64,000 nucleotides of DNA from Candidatus Poribacteria bacterium (lineage in GTDB: Bacteria > Poribacteria > WGA-4E > WGA-3G). The position numbers and the translations under genes were made by a program. The stretch spans positions 1-64,000 of the forward strand of contig JAJECK010000105.1 in assembly GCA_022822085.1 (NCBI GenBank). Direction: 5' to 3'. The notes below the pieces were generated by a model. The model was given only the letters and a program-made list of their open reading frames with translations, was not told where the DNA came from and made no database searches. This document shows positions 8,713-17,310 of the stretch, in pieces (positions within the stretch are counted from its first letter, which is position 1; every line of letters begins with the position of its first letter).

Positions 8713-8800
8713 ATTCTGCGGAGATTTCGTGGCGAATCCGGCGTACTTCCTTAATAACTTGGCTCATCTCCTTATGTTGATGTTCCTTTAGATGTGTCAT
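8609..8800 (-). CDS. Small charged protein (63 aa), probable antitoxin-type partner of a PIN toxin
   Basis: A 63-residue helical, highly charged protein (MTHLKEHQHKEMSQVIKEV... EISAEFGHDPHKFGEYCRELEKELRKSGK). Its ATG follows directly on the stop codon of a PIN-domain remnant (TAAATG), and GGAGGT sits 10 bases upstream, inside that remnant. Small proteins with a core like EVRRIRxEISAEFxHDP are, from memory, often encoded next to PIN toxins in cyanobacterial and related genomes; this is an inference, not a domain hit. The reading frame is intact although the neighbour is destroyed. It overlaps the annotated (but doubtful) start of the metalloprotease-TPR gene. Confidence 0.65.
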   Translation of the reverse strand: MTHLKEHQHKEMSQVIKEVRRIRHEISAEFGHDPHKFGEYCRELEKELRKSGKYKFIKAPEEK

Positions 8801-8968
8801 TTAGTTTATACCTCCTGAGTAATCCAAAGGGGTAGTCAGTTCGGGTGTCGGTAATCCAAGTTCCTGATTTATTTGAACAATGTAATCAAACTTATTAGGG
8901 TTGGCAAGATGTGCTAAATTCCATGTGAGTAACCCGTCAACTCTATATAGAGTTGACCATGCAGATGA
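8801..8968 (-). pseudogene. C-terminal remnant of a VapC-like PIN-domain toxin
   Basis: An open frame ends with TAA at 8801-8803 and reads LYRVDGLLTWNLAHLANP, then IVQINQELGLPTPELTTP. This is the typical PIN tail: the (A)DxLLTWNxxHxAN motif bearing a late active-site acid and Asn, followed by INxxLGxPTPxLxTP. Everything upstream (the first two-thirds with the N-terminal catalytic Asp) is missing; a stop follows at 8969-8971. The remnant still carries the GGAGGT that serves the 63-residue gene. It marks a toxin-antitoxin-like pair that lost its toxin. Confidence 0.7.
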
Positions 8969-9056
8969 TTAATTCCAAGATGAGTGTCAATACATTTATT
9001 CCGTGTATAAAGTATTCTACCACACCATAACCCTTTTGTCAAATCAAATTAGGAAT

Positions 9057-10226
9057 TTAACTCCGACTTGCGAGTTTATTTGCGAAGATGCTGATTAGTC
9101 CTCCCAACATTAGATACCCAAAAATTACCTCCATCGTGACAAGGAAACGTGCAGTGGCATTATCAGCAACGACATCACCGAAACCGAGTGTTGTAAAGGT
9201 GACAACGCTGAAATAGAAGGACTTCCAAAATGTTAGCGTCTCTCCGCTATATTTACCTGTTGCCTGATGGAATTGCGGGGACCACTCCTGGACCCACTCT
9301 GGTAACCACGATGGAAACGGCATGTATGCAATTGCGAACAGTAATGCAAAGAATAGGGACCAGAATGCCCACAGACCAAGGTTGCGTCCATAATCCGAAC
9401 TCCATCTCCAAAGTCGTGCTAACATCGGATTCGCTTTATTGAAAGCACGGATAAACTGCTGGTCTGCAACATATCTTTTGAAAAACGGATTCGCGACTTC
9501 GTCCACATGTTGACTGTCTAAATAAAATTCAGTCGGTCTGTGTCCATTCTTAGAGAAACGATTGATAATTGATTGACGGATAGTATTCGGGATGTAACTG
9601 ACATCGCGAAAGGAGGCGACCGCAGTAAATTGGGCAGCAGTGAAGCGCGTGGTGCTGATAAATGTAGCACGATTAAAGACACCAACACCTGCGAAGTTTG
9701 TGCCTGTACAGTCAAGTGTCTGATGAAAACAGACGCGACTGAAGTTTGCTTCCTTTTGGAATTGTGCCTCATGAAAAACAGCATTCTGGTGGAATTGGGC
9801 TTGGTGGAAATCCGCTACATTGTGAAATTCCGCACGCCAGAAACTGACGCTTTTGTGAAAAACAACACCATGAAAGTTGGCGCGTCCATGGAAGGTTACT
9901 TCTCTAAATTCACATGGATGTTGTAGTGTGGCTTCATCAAAATCAAGGTCTGCTTCAAAGATTGAACGTCTGAAAGATACCTCTTTTTGAAAAACGACTG
10001 AACGAAAATTGACCACGTTTGTGAATTTACAGCCGTTACAAGAGAGAGATTTGTTTATGAAGATTCGGTCATTTTCGTCCCGTTCAATTTCTGAAGAAAA
10101 AAGGTCAACAACACCTTCAATTGTACAGGCAGTTAGTGTGATGTCTGTTACATCGCTTTCCAACACATCAAGAAACTCTCGTGCATCAATCGTTTCACCT
10201 TGTTTTTCGGACATTGATTTTGTCAT
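9057..10226 (-). CDS. Pentapeptide-repeat protein fused to a two-TM ion channel (copy 1)
   Basis: A 389-residue protein. Residues ~55-215 are pentapeptide repeats with the F/L centre every five residues (NFHGVVFHKSVSFWRAEFHN...), expected to form a right-handed beta-helix. The C-terminal ~110 residues hold two membrane spans around a pore loop with the filter TTLGFGD (about 345-351). This matches the Ion_trans_2/KcsA-like family, where TxGxGD selects K+; GFGD is a common variant. The beta-helix is presumably a cytoplasmic sensor or docking domain. A paralogue with the same fusion lies at 17311-18471; the last ~20 residues are almost identical. A dehydrogenase gene lies 20 bases upstream on the same strand. 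The first two ATGs (codons 1 and 5) are both possible starts. Confidence 0.85.
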   Translation of the reverse strand: MTKSMSEKQGETIDAREFLDVLESDVTDITLTACTIEGVVDLFSSEIERDENDRIFINKSLSCNGCKFTNVVNFRSVVFQKEVSFRRSIFEADLDFDEATLQHPCEFREVTFHGRANFHGVVFHKSVSFWRAEFHNVADFHQAQFHQNAVFHEAQFQKEANFSRVCFHQTLDCTGTNFAGVGVFNRATFISTTRFTAAQFTAVASFRDVSYIPNTIRQSIINRFSKNGHRPTEFYLDSQHVDEVANPFFKRYVADQQFIRAFNKANPMLARLWRWSSDYGRNLGLWAFWSLFFALLFAIAYMPFPSWLPEWVQEWSPQFHQATGKYSGETLTFWKSFYFSVVTFTTLGFGDVVADNATARFLVTMEVIFGYLMLGGLISIFANKLASRS

Positions 10227-10246
10227 AATAATAAAATGCGTGGAGC

Positions 10247-11407
10247 TTACACTTGTTCAGACATCTGTGCCCAGCCGCTGCTTGCGCGTATTGCATCAAT
10301 TGCGATTTGATAACGCCATCCATCTTGGAATGTGAGATAAGGTTCGTGGGGGCGGTCTTCGATATCCGCGAGGAAATCACGGACAAGGGCAGTCCATTTG
10401 TTCTGTATCTCGTCTCCGATTTGTGGTAGGTCGTCTTGTAATTCCTGCGGAACAGATAATTCCTCTACTTCCTCACCGACGTGTTTGGTGATGTGATGGA
10501 GGATGTGTCCACCTCTACCGACGAGTGTGCCTTGTGTTCCGTAGAAAAACCACCCGCCGTGGGGTTTATGCGATGGCACGCCGGGGTGCGTTGCCATTGT
10601 CACAAGGATAGAATTGCCTGTGTCTGTGTTTGGTTGTCCTAACTTGAAGAAGGCAGTATAATCCCATTCAGCATCGCAGTCTCGCCACTCAAGTTTTGAT
10701 GCTTCTTCTGGTGTGATCATGGTGCTTCTCCAGACCCGCCAGTCGCGTATTTCTGGGACGACAGGGGCTTTTCTTGGATGGATTTTTGCCTCACCGACAG
10801 CTGCAGTTGTTTTCATACCAGTCATCCGTTCAAGCATGCCGAGTCGGTGTGTGAGTCCGTTGTTCAAAACACCACCCCCGTGTGCAAGTGAACTCATCCA
10901 ATTCCACGGTTTAATTTTATCTGAAGGGGTTCCGTGGATTCTGCGTGTATATCCGACATCAACGGCTGTCAAGTCACCGATAATTTTCTGTTGTGTCAGC
11001 AGTTGGCGGACATAAGCGACACTTGGATCGTATCGGTGTGTTGCAGCGAAAGCGTGCTTTAGTTCTGTGTCTTTGATGCGGTTGTAGATATGCGTTGCGT
11101 CATCTGCGTTGAGTGCAAGTGGTTTTTCACATACAATGTGGCAACCGAGTTCAACGGCTAAGTCAACTACCTCTGTGCGTAGGATAGCAGGGGTAGTGAT
11201 TGCGACGATATCGGGCTCGTGGTCTAATAGACTTTGTCGCCAATCTATAGAAGCGTCGGGCACACCTAATCTATCGGCGACTTGTTTGACGATATCAGGT
11301 TTGCGTGCACAGATGGCAAGCACTTCAACACCGTAATGTTGGAATGCCTTTGTGTGTCCTTCTGCTGACCATCCTGCTCCGACAACGACTGCTTTTAGTT
11401 TTTTCAT
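10247..11407 (-). CDS. Gfo/Idh/MocA family NAD(P)-dependent oxidoreductase
   Basis: A 386-residue oxidoreductase. The N-terminus is a Rossmann fold (VVVGAGWSAEGHTKAF) and the family motif CEKPLALN follows at about residue 95-102. The C-terminal alpha/beta domain carries HGGGVLNNGLTHRLG, which corresponds to the substrate-binding region. Relatives oxidise or epimerise sugars, inositols or glycosides using NAD(P)+; the substrate cannot be read. The ATG at 11405-11407 (MKKLKAVVV) is preferred to a GTG three codons upstream. It is followed after 20 bases by the channel gene, so the two may be co-transcribed. Confidence 0.85.
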   Translation of the reverse strand: MKKLKAVVVGAGWSAEGHTKAFQHYGVEVLAICARKPDIVKQVADRLGVPDASIDWRQSLLDHEPDIVAITTPAILRTEVVDLAVELGCHIVCEKPLALNADDATHIYNRIKDTELKHAFAATHRYDPSVAYVRQLLTQQKIIGDLTAVDVGYTRRIHGTPSDKIKPWNWMSSLAHGGGVLNNGLTHRLGMLERMTGMKTTAAVGEAKIHPRKAPVVPEIRDWRVWRSTMITPEEASKLEWRDCDAEWDYTAFFKLGQPNTDTGNSILVTMATHPGVPSHKPHGGWFFYGTQGTLVGRGGHILHHITKHVGEEVEELSVPQELQDDLPQIGDEIQNKWTALVRDFLADIEDRPHEPYLTFQDGWRYQIAIDAIRASSGWAQMSEQV

Positions 11408-11416
11408 AATTGTCAC

Positions 11417-11727
11417 ATACTCATTATACTATCATTCTATTTAAGAACTTCCGGACTCCACAAACGAAGGGAGATGAAACCCCACTGATAAAGGAGATTT
11501 AGAGGTTTCTTCCGATTATCGGGACTGTAAAAGGAAATTTGAAGATCCTAACTATTTATCAAACTTATGTTATTATATCACAACACGCTTGAATGTCAAT
11601 TGGAAATGGTATTATTTATATTCTTCACCACAAATAGTCCTGAATTAGAGACTTATTGCTTGCAATCACAGACCAATTCACATATAATTGGCGTTGGACC
11701 AGGCATCAGCAACATAAAGGGGACACC
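11417..11727. other. Intergenic region upstream of the single-chain RM gene
   Basis: About 310 bases between divergent genes. No gene or RNA is recognised. It must hold promoters for both the dehydrogenase (leftward) and the RM enzyme (rightward). Confidence 0.4.
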
Positions 11728-14700
11728 ATGCCCGAAGTCAACATCAAAACTACACATAAACCGATCAAAACATACTACGCAGAACTTGCAAAATACGCAC
11801 AACTCGGTGCAGAAAATGAGGGCAGTGTCCGCGCCGCATTTCAAAGTCTACTCCAACATTATTGCGGACAATCCAACTTCACACTCCTTTGCGAAAAGAC
11901 ACTTCACACCGCAGACAATAGACGTATCACTCCTGATGGCGAAGTCGTTGACGCTTACGGGTTACCGCACGGCTATTGGGAAGCAAAGGATACGCAGGAT
12001 GACCTACACATTGAGGCAAACAAGAAATTCTCGGCAGGTTACCCCTCCAAAAACATTGTGCTGCAATCACCGACACATGCACTGCTCTATCAAAACGAGC
12101 AGCTACAGCTTGACTTAGACATCACCGATTCGCAAAACCTTGTGCATGTACTCCAAACCTTCTTTACGTATCGTGAAGAGAACATCTCAGCATGGCATGC
12201 AGCCGTTGCAGAATTCAGAGAGATTGTCCCCGAACTCGGTGAGAAACTGGCAGCGTTAATAGAAACCGAACGTCAGAACAATCCACATTTTCATGACGCG
12301 TTCTCCAAATTTCATCAGCAGTGCCAAACCTCTATCAATCCGAACCTATCCATCGCAGCGGTGGAAGAGATGCTTATCCAACATCTGCTAACCGAACGGA
12401 TTTTTGCCACTATCTTTGATAACCGAGACTTCACCCGAAGAAATATCATTGCACGCGAGATTGAAACCGTCATTGACGTGCTAACCGAACGCACCTTGAA
12501 CCGCTCCGAATTTTTGCGTCCCTTGAACCCGTTTTACGTGGCAATAGAGAAAACCGCCCTCACAATTACCGACTTTTCACAGAAACAGGGATTTTTGAAT
12601 ACCGTTTATGAACAGTTTTTTCAAGGGTTCTCTGTTAAAGTAGCTGACACACACGGCATCGTCTACACACCGCAACCGATTGTGGATTTTATGGTCAAAA
12701 GCGTTGAACACATCTTGCAGACAGAATTTAACCGTTCAATGTCCGATAGTGGTGTGCATATCATTGACCCGTTTGTCGGCACCGGCAACTTCATTGTCCG
12801 CATTATGCAGGAACTTGACCCGATTGCGTTAGAACGGAAATACACTGCCGACCCGCCAGAACTCCAGTGCAACGAGGTGATGCTCCTGCCATACTATATC
12901 GCTAGTTTGAACATAGAACATCAGTTTTTCACGACAACGAACCGATACGCCGCTTTTGAAGGCATCTGTCTTGTGGATACGTTTGAGGTGGCAGAGGAAC
13001 GGCAGATGACGCTATTCGCGCCTGAAAATACGGAGCGCGTTGAAAAGCAGAAGCAGACACCGATGTTCGTGGTTATCGGCAATCCACCTTACAATATGGG
13101 ACAGGTAAATGAGAACGATAACAACAAAAATCGCAAGTATGAGACGATGGACAAGCGGGTTGCAGACACTTATGTAAAGGATTCTAAAGCGACACTGAGA
13201 AATAAACTCTACGATCCATACATAAAAGCGATTCGGTGGGGGTTGGACAGAATTGGTGAGGAAGGGATTGTCGCCTTTGTAACAAACAACAGTTTCCTTG
13301 ATGGTGTAGCATTTGATGGCATGCGGAAACATCTTGCAGATGATTGCGATGCAATTTACATTCTTGATTTAGGTGGAAATGCGCGGAAGGGTCTGAAGGT
13401 CTCTGATGCCAATGTGTTCGGGATTCGCGTTGGGGTGAGTATTAACCTATTTGTCAAGAAAAAGCAGAATTCATCAGAGGCACCCCGCCTCTTTTACTAT
13501 CGCACCGATGACCTATGGAACAAAAAACAGAAATTTGACTTTCTGAATGAACGCCAACATGCAGGCGGTATAGAGTGGCAACCGATTCAACCAGATGCGC
13601 GGCATACGTGGCTCACCGAAGGACTCCACGCTGAGTTTGACACCTTTATGCCGATGGGAACTAAGGAAACGAAGCGATCTGCACGCGAAGGAGAGGCGAT
13701 TTACAGTCTATATTCTTATGGTGTCGTTACCAGCAGAGATAATTTAGTCTATTCGTCCGATCTTGGACAGTTACAGGAACAAGTTCAGACATTCATTGAA
13801 ATATACAACACTGCTGTTGATAAGAAGCGAAGGCATGCCCCTAAAACGCCTATTGAAGATTATATTGATACGAATGATCCGCGCATCAAGTGGAGTCGTC
13901 AAGTGAAGGCATCATTGAAAAAATTAGACTCAAGCAGCTATGAGGAGTCACATTTCCGCCAAGCGTTATATCGTCCTTTCTGCAAGAAACATCTCTACTT
14001 TGATAATTTTTGGAATGAAGAGCGTTATCAACTACATCGAATTTTCCCTACACCAGAAACTGAAACCGAAAATAAGATAATACAAGTGAAAGTTGGACAA
14101 GAATGGCCTATGTTCGCTCTAATGGTCAGTAAAATTCCTGATGCCTTACCTCAAGGTGGTTCTCAATGCTTTCCCTTCTACACCTACGACGAAGACGGCA
14201 CAAACCGAAAAGAGAACATCACCGATTGGGCATTGGCACAGTTCCGCACACACTACAAAGACGACTCCATCACTAAGTGGGACATCTTCCACTATAACTA
14301 TGGTATTTTGCATCATCCAGAGTATCGTGAGAAATACGAGGCGAACCTCAAACGCGATCTACCGCATATTCCGTTTGCTCCATCAATCGAGGCTTTTTGG
14401 CGATTTGCCAACGCAGGTGCTCGGTTAGCCGACATCCACATCAATTACGAATCCCAACCCGAATATGATAACCTGAAGTTAGTTCAGAACCCAAATGTCC
14501 CGCTCAATTGGCGTGTTGAGAAAATGAAACTCGCCAAAGACAAAACCTCCCTTGTCTATAACGATTTTCTCACGCTTGATGGTATCCCCGAAAAAGCTTA
14601 TGAATATCGCCTCGGTCCCCGTTCTGCTTTGGAATGGGTAATCAATCAGTCCTGCGTTAAAACTGATAAACGGAGCGGTATCGTCAACGATCCGAACCGT

Positions 14701-14799
14701 GCGGATGATCCGCAATACATTGTCCGGTTAATTGGGCAAGTGATTACGGTGAGCTTAGAGACGGTGGATATTGTTGCGGGTTTGCCTGCGTTACAGTAG
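11728..14799 (+). CDS. Single-chain restriction-modification enzyme (type IIG/ISP-like)
   Basis: A 1023-residue fused enzyme. The N-terminus has a PD-(D/E)xK-type nuclease pattern: D75 in VVDAYG and E85-x-K87 in YWEAKD. A helical linker follows, then a gamma-class N6-adenine methyltransferase with VYTPQPIVDFM (312-322), the SAM motif DPFVGTGNF (347-355) and the catalytic NPPY (452-455). The C-terminal ~450 residues resemble the target-recognition part of type ISP/LlaGI-like proteins (QALYRPFCKKHLYFD, IEAFWRFANAGARLADIHINYE). The helicase domain of true type ISP enzymes is absent and length fits a type IIG. The enzyme would cut and methylate DNA with one specificity domain. The ATG at 11728 is chosen over one 24 codons upstream because an AAGGGG precedes it and the protein then starts as an ordinary domain. 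The gene appears intact. Confidence 0.85.
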   Translation: MPEVNIKTTHKPIKTYYAELAKYAQLGAENEGSVRAAFQSLLQHYCGQSNFTLLCEKTLHTADNRRITPDGEVVDAYGLPHGYWEAKDTQDDLHIEANKKFSAGYPSKNIVLQSPTHALLYQNEQLQLDLDITDSQNLVHVLQTFFTYREENISAWHAAVAEFREIVPELGEKLAALIETERQNNPHFHDAFSKFHQQCQTSINPNLSIAAVEEMLIQHLLTERIFATIFDNRDFTRRNIIAREIETVIDVLTERTLNRSEFLRPLNPFYVAIEKTALTITDFSQKQGFLNTVYEQFFQGFSVKVADTHGIVYTPQPIVDFMVKSVEHILQTEFNRSMSDSGVHIIDPFVGTGNFIVRIMQELDPIALERKYTADPPELQCNEVMLLPYYIASLNIEHQFFTTTNRYAAFEGICLVDTFEVAEERQMTLFAPENTERVEKQKQTPMFVVIGNPPYNMGQVNENDNNKNRKYETMDKRVADTYVKDSKATLRNKLYDPYIKAIRWGLDRIGEEGIVAFVTNNSFLDGVAFDGMRKHLADDCDAIYILDLGGNARKGLKVSDANVFGIRVGVSINLFVKKKQNSSEAPRLFYYRTDDLWNKKQKFDFLNERQHAGGIEWQPIQPDARHTWLTEGLHAEFDTFMPMGTKETKRSAREGEAIYSLYSYGVVTSRDNLVYSSDLGQLQEQVQTFIEIYNTAVDKKRRHAPKTPIEDYIDTNDPRIKWSRQVKASLKKLDSSSYEESHFRQALYRPFCKKHLYFDNFWNEERYQLHRIFPTPETETENKIIQVKVGQEWPMFALMVSKIPDALPQGGSQCFPFYTYDEDGTNRKENITDWALAQFRTHYKDDSITKWDIFHYNYGILHHPEYREKYEANLKRDLPHIPFAPSIEAFWRFANAGARLADIHINYESQPEYDNLKLVQNPNVPLNWRVEKMKLAKDKTSLVYNDFLTLDGIPEKAYEYRLGPRSALEWVINQSCVKTDKRSGIVNDPNRADDPQYIVRLIGQVITVSLETVDIVAGLPALQ

Positions 14800-14952
14800 T
14801 AGGCACACTCCGTGTGCCGTAATCTGTATTTCTTGATTCTCTCTGTGGAATATGGTATTATTTTATAAATGGTTGATTCTGATGGCGCAAGTTGAAGAAT
14901 TTCCGTAAAAGATAATGGTGCATAGGTAATTGTGGAGATTAGCAAATCCAAC

Positions 14953-15357
14953 ATGTCAAACGTAAAAATCAAGTGGCTTATATACACGGTTCTCGTGGGA
15001 CTAATACCTGTTTTCTTACGGTTATTAATATGGACTGTATTACAGAAGCGGACTATGGATTTTCTGAACGCTGCGGACTTCGTGGCGTTTGGGTTGATTC
15101 TCCATATATCTAACATCAATGAAATAGAACATTTCAATGATCCAGAAAAGTCATGGAAAACATTGCATAATGGAATTTCAATCGCCTTTATATCATTTTA
15201 TAGTGTCTTATTTGCTTGTTCCCTATTAGGTGAATCGAACCCAGGATTAATCAATGTTCGGAGTATAACATATTTTTCAATTGGATTAAGTTTTATATCA
15301 TTTCTAATCAGTTTTATCGTGTATGATAGAATCTCTAAAATAGAACATATCTCATAA
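14953..15357 (+). CDS. Small four-TM membrane protein
   Basis: A 134-residue integral membrane protein of unknown function. Four hydrophobic segments are visible: about 6-28 (WLIYTVLVGLIPVFLRLLIW), 40-52, 71-92 (ISIAFISFYSVLFACSLLG) and 103-126 (YFSIGLSFISFLISFIVY). No catalytic motif is seen. The ATG at 14953 is used; a GTG seven codons upstream is an alternative, and neither has a clear ribosome site. It lies 153 bases after the RM enzyme and 42 bases before a 44-residue membrane peptide gene, all on the same strand. Confidence 0.65.
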   Translation: MSNVKIKWLIYTVLVGLIPVFLRLLIWTVLQKRTMDFLNAADFVAFGLILHISNINEIEHFNDPEKSWKTLHNGISIAFISFYSVLFACSLLGESNPGLINVRSITYFSIGLSFISFLISFIVYDRISKIEHIS

Positions 15358-15399
15358 TAATCAGCACCTCATATTAGTTATTGAATGAGGATTAATGAA

Positions 15400-15534
15400 A
15401 TGACTGCAGCAGTTATCATCACAGGTTCAATTCTCGGTTTAATAGGCATCGGTTTTTCTATTTGGTCTCTCATAGATACCAGAAAACGATATAATGAAGA
15501 ACGGACTAAGGGAAAACACCTTGCAAACGATTAA
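15400..15534 (+). CDS. 44-residue single-TM micro-protein
   Basis: A very short gene with a GAGG nine bases before its ATG. The peptide has a hydrophobic helix at about 4-24 (AVIITGSILGLIGIGFSIW) and a basic tail (RKRYNEERTKGKH), so it should insert with the tail inside. It follows the four-TM protein gene by 42 bases. A decayed copy of its middle section occurs ~150 bases downstream (15595-15660), which supports this frame having once been a duplicated unit. Function unknown. Confidence 0.55.
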   Translation: MTAAVIITGSILGLIGIGFSIWSLIDTRKRYNEERTKGKHLAND

Positions 15535-15594
15535 AAGTTTCATCTATTTGGCAATCTTGTAAATCCTGCTGAATATATAGATATCAAGGTTCGG

Positions 15595-15660
15595 AAAACC
15601 AATAGACATCGGTTTTCTATTTGGTCCATCTTAATCCCCAGAAAGCGGTTTAAATCAACG
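15595..15660 (+). repeat. Decayed partial copy of the micro-protein gene
   Basis: The stretch reads AATAGACATCGG, then TTTTCTATTTGGTC and CCCAGAAAGCGGTTTAAATC. It matches 15450-15510 of the micro-protein gene (AATAGGCATCGG, TTTTTCTATTTGGTC, ACCAGAAAACGATATAATG) with small deletions and substitutions. It is not an open gene. Confidence 0.6.
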
Positions 15661-15664
15661 GGAT

Positions 15665-15753
15665 TTACGCACAAAATGTAGGCGCGCTTACAAAGCGTCA
15701 AATCAAAGGTATGAATGCTTTATAGCATTTCCCGCCTACAAGTTTGTGCGTAA
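15665..15753. repeat. 89-bp inverted-repeat element
   Basis: Imperfect terminal inverted repeats of about 20 bases, TTACGCACAAAATGTAGGCG at the left and its near-complement (CGCCTACAAG then TTTGTGCGTAA) at the right, enclose ~45 bases. It lies 10 bases downstream of the DUF1501 gene end. It could fold into a long hairpin and is small enough to be a non-autonomous mobile or palindromic repeat. Confidence 0.6.
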
Positions 15754-15763
15754 GTCATGAAAG

Positions 15764-17242
15764 TTATACCAAGATTTCGTTGACGACACGCGCTTTTTCT
15801 TCAACACCCGTTAATCTGTGGTCAAGCCCCTGGAACTTATATGTCAACCGTTCGTGATCAATACCGAGCTGGTTGAGTATAGTTGCGTTTAGGTCTCTGA
15901 CAGAAACAGGGTCTTTGATGACGTTGTAACTGAAATCGTCCGTTTCGCCGTGGACGATTCCGGGTTTGATCCCGCCACCTGCCATCCACATCGTAAAGCA
16001 TTTCGGGTGATGATCTCGCCCGTAGTCATCTTTCCTGAGTGCCCCTTGACAGTAGACTGTGCGTCCGAATTCACCACCCCACACAACAAGCGTATCGTCA
16101 AGCATGCCGCGTTGTTTTAGGTCTTGGACAAGTGCTGTTGCGGGTTGGTCAATGTCACTACACTGGTTTCGTATGTCTTTCGGCAGTGCCCCGTGCTGGT
16201 CCCAACCGCGATGGAAGATTTGGACGAGTCGTACATCGCGTTCCATCATCCGCCGTGCAAGGATACAGCAGTTTGCGAAGGTGCCGGGTGTGTCAACTTC
16301 GGGACCGTACATCTTCTTAACTTTATCAGACTCTTGCTTGAGGTCTGTGAGTTCGGGGACAGAGGACTGCATGCGGAATGCCATCTCATATTGTGAGATA
16401 CGGGCATGCGTTTCTGGATCGCCGACTTCTTCATAGATTTCTTCGTTGAGTTTGACTAATGTATCAAGCATCCGTTTCCGTGTCTTTTCATTCATACCTT
16501 TCGGATTTGAGAGGAAAAGCACGGGGTCGCCTTGACTACGGAGCAGAACGCCTTGATGTTCGGAAGGTAAGAAGCCTGCCCCCCAGAGTCTGTTATAGAG
16601 TGCTTGTGCGGACTTCCTCCCTGTCCATGTTGCGTTCATCACAATGAAGGCAGGAAGGTTACTGTTTTCAGTGCCTAACCCGTAACTAAGCCATGCACCG
16701 AGACTCGGTTTGCCGGGAGTTTCATCACCTGTGCATACGAATGTGATAGCGGGGTCGTGGTTAATGGCATCGGTGTGAACACTTTTGACAATAGCGATGT
16801 CCTTTACCATAGTTGCGGTGTGCGGGAGCAGTTCGCTGAGCCACGCGCCATCACTGCCGTTGTCATACTTTTTAAACTCAAAGATGGAAGGGGCAATGGG
16901 AAAACGTGATTGTCCGGAGGTCATTGTAGTGAGTCGTTGTCCCATCCGAACTGTTTCTGGTAGTTCTTTATCAAACCATTCCCCCATTTTCGGTTTGTAG
17001 TCATACATGTCCATCTGTGATGGTGCGCCGGACATAAATAGATAGATAGCGCGTTTTGCTTTTGGTGCGAAGTGCGGGAGTTCGGGTAATCCACCTGTCT
17101 GCGATATCCCTTGCTGTTCAAGGGCGCGGACGATGCTATTCGGTAGCAATGAGGCGAGGGCTGCACCGCCAAGTCCCATCGCACATTTGCCAAAGAATTG
17201 TCGGCGTGTTTCAAGTTGAAGATATTCTTTGATTGGGTCCAT
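15764..17242 (-). CDS. DUF1501 protein with Tat signal (copy 1)
   Basis: A 492-residue protein with a twin-arginine signal (R13-R14[12 protein letters not shown], then an Ala/Leu-rich segment to about 43). The DUF1501 body belongs to the alkaline phosphatase/sulfatase-like fold: [28 protein letters not shown] near the N-terminus, [10 protein letters not shown] in the middle, and the C-terminal [10 protein letters not shown] with [22 protein letters not shown]1501 proteins are abundant in planctomycetes and Poribacteria, usually near DUF1549/DUF1553 proteins, and are thought to be exported enzymes or surface proteins in polysaccharide use; activity is unproven. A near-identical copy lies at 18947-20425. 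Confidence 0.85.
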   Translation of the reverse strand: MDPIKEYLQLETRRQFFGKCAMGLGGAALASLLPNSIVRALEQQGISQTGGLPELPHFAPKAKRAIYLFMSGAPSQMDMYDYKPKMGEWFDKELPETVRMGQRLTTMTSGQSRFPIAPSIFEFKKYDNGSDGAWLSELLPHTATMVKDIAIVKSVHTDAINHDPAITFVCTGDETPGKPSLGAWLSYGLGTENSNLPAFIVMNATWTGRKSAQALYNRLWGAGFLPSEHQGVLLRSQGDPVLFLSNPKGMNEKTRKRMLDTLVKLNEEIYEEVGDPETHARISQYEMAFRMQSSVPELTDLKQESDKVKKMYGPEVDTPGTFANCCILARRMMERDVRLVQIFHRGWDQHGALPKDIRNQCSDIDQPATALVQDLKQRGMLDDTLVVWGGEFGRTVYCQGALRKDDYGRDHHPKCFTMWMAGGGIKPGIVHGETDDFSYNVIKDPVSVRDLNATILNQLGIDHERLTYKFQGLDHRLTGVEEKARVVNEILV

Positions 17243-17310
17243 TGTTCATCTCCTTTAAAATAATTTCCTTATAATTCACTGTATATCTCTTGACCGATTT
17301 CACGTTAATC

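Noticed and set aside
12663..13332. Minus-strand open frames inside the RM gene
   Set aside because: They run antisense to the conserved methyltransferase motifs and have no domain signals.
14646..15137. 163-aa open frame on the minus strand opposite the end of the RM gene
   Set aside because: It overlaps the well-supported C-terminus of the RM enzyme and the start of the membrane protein and has no recognisable domain.
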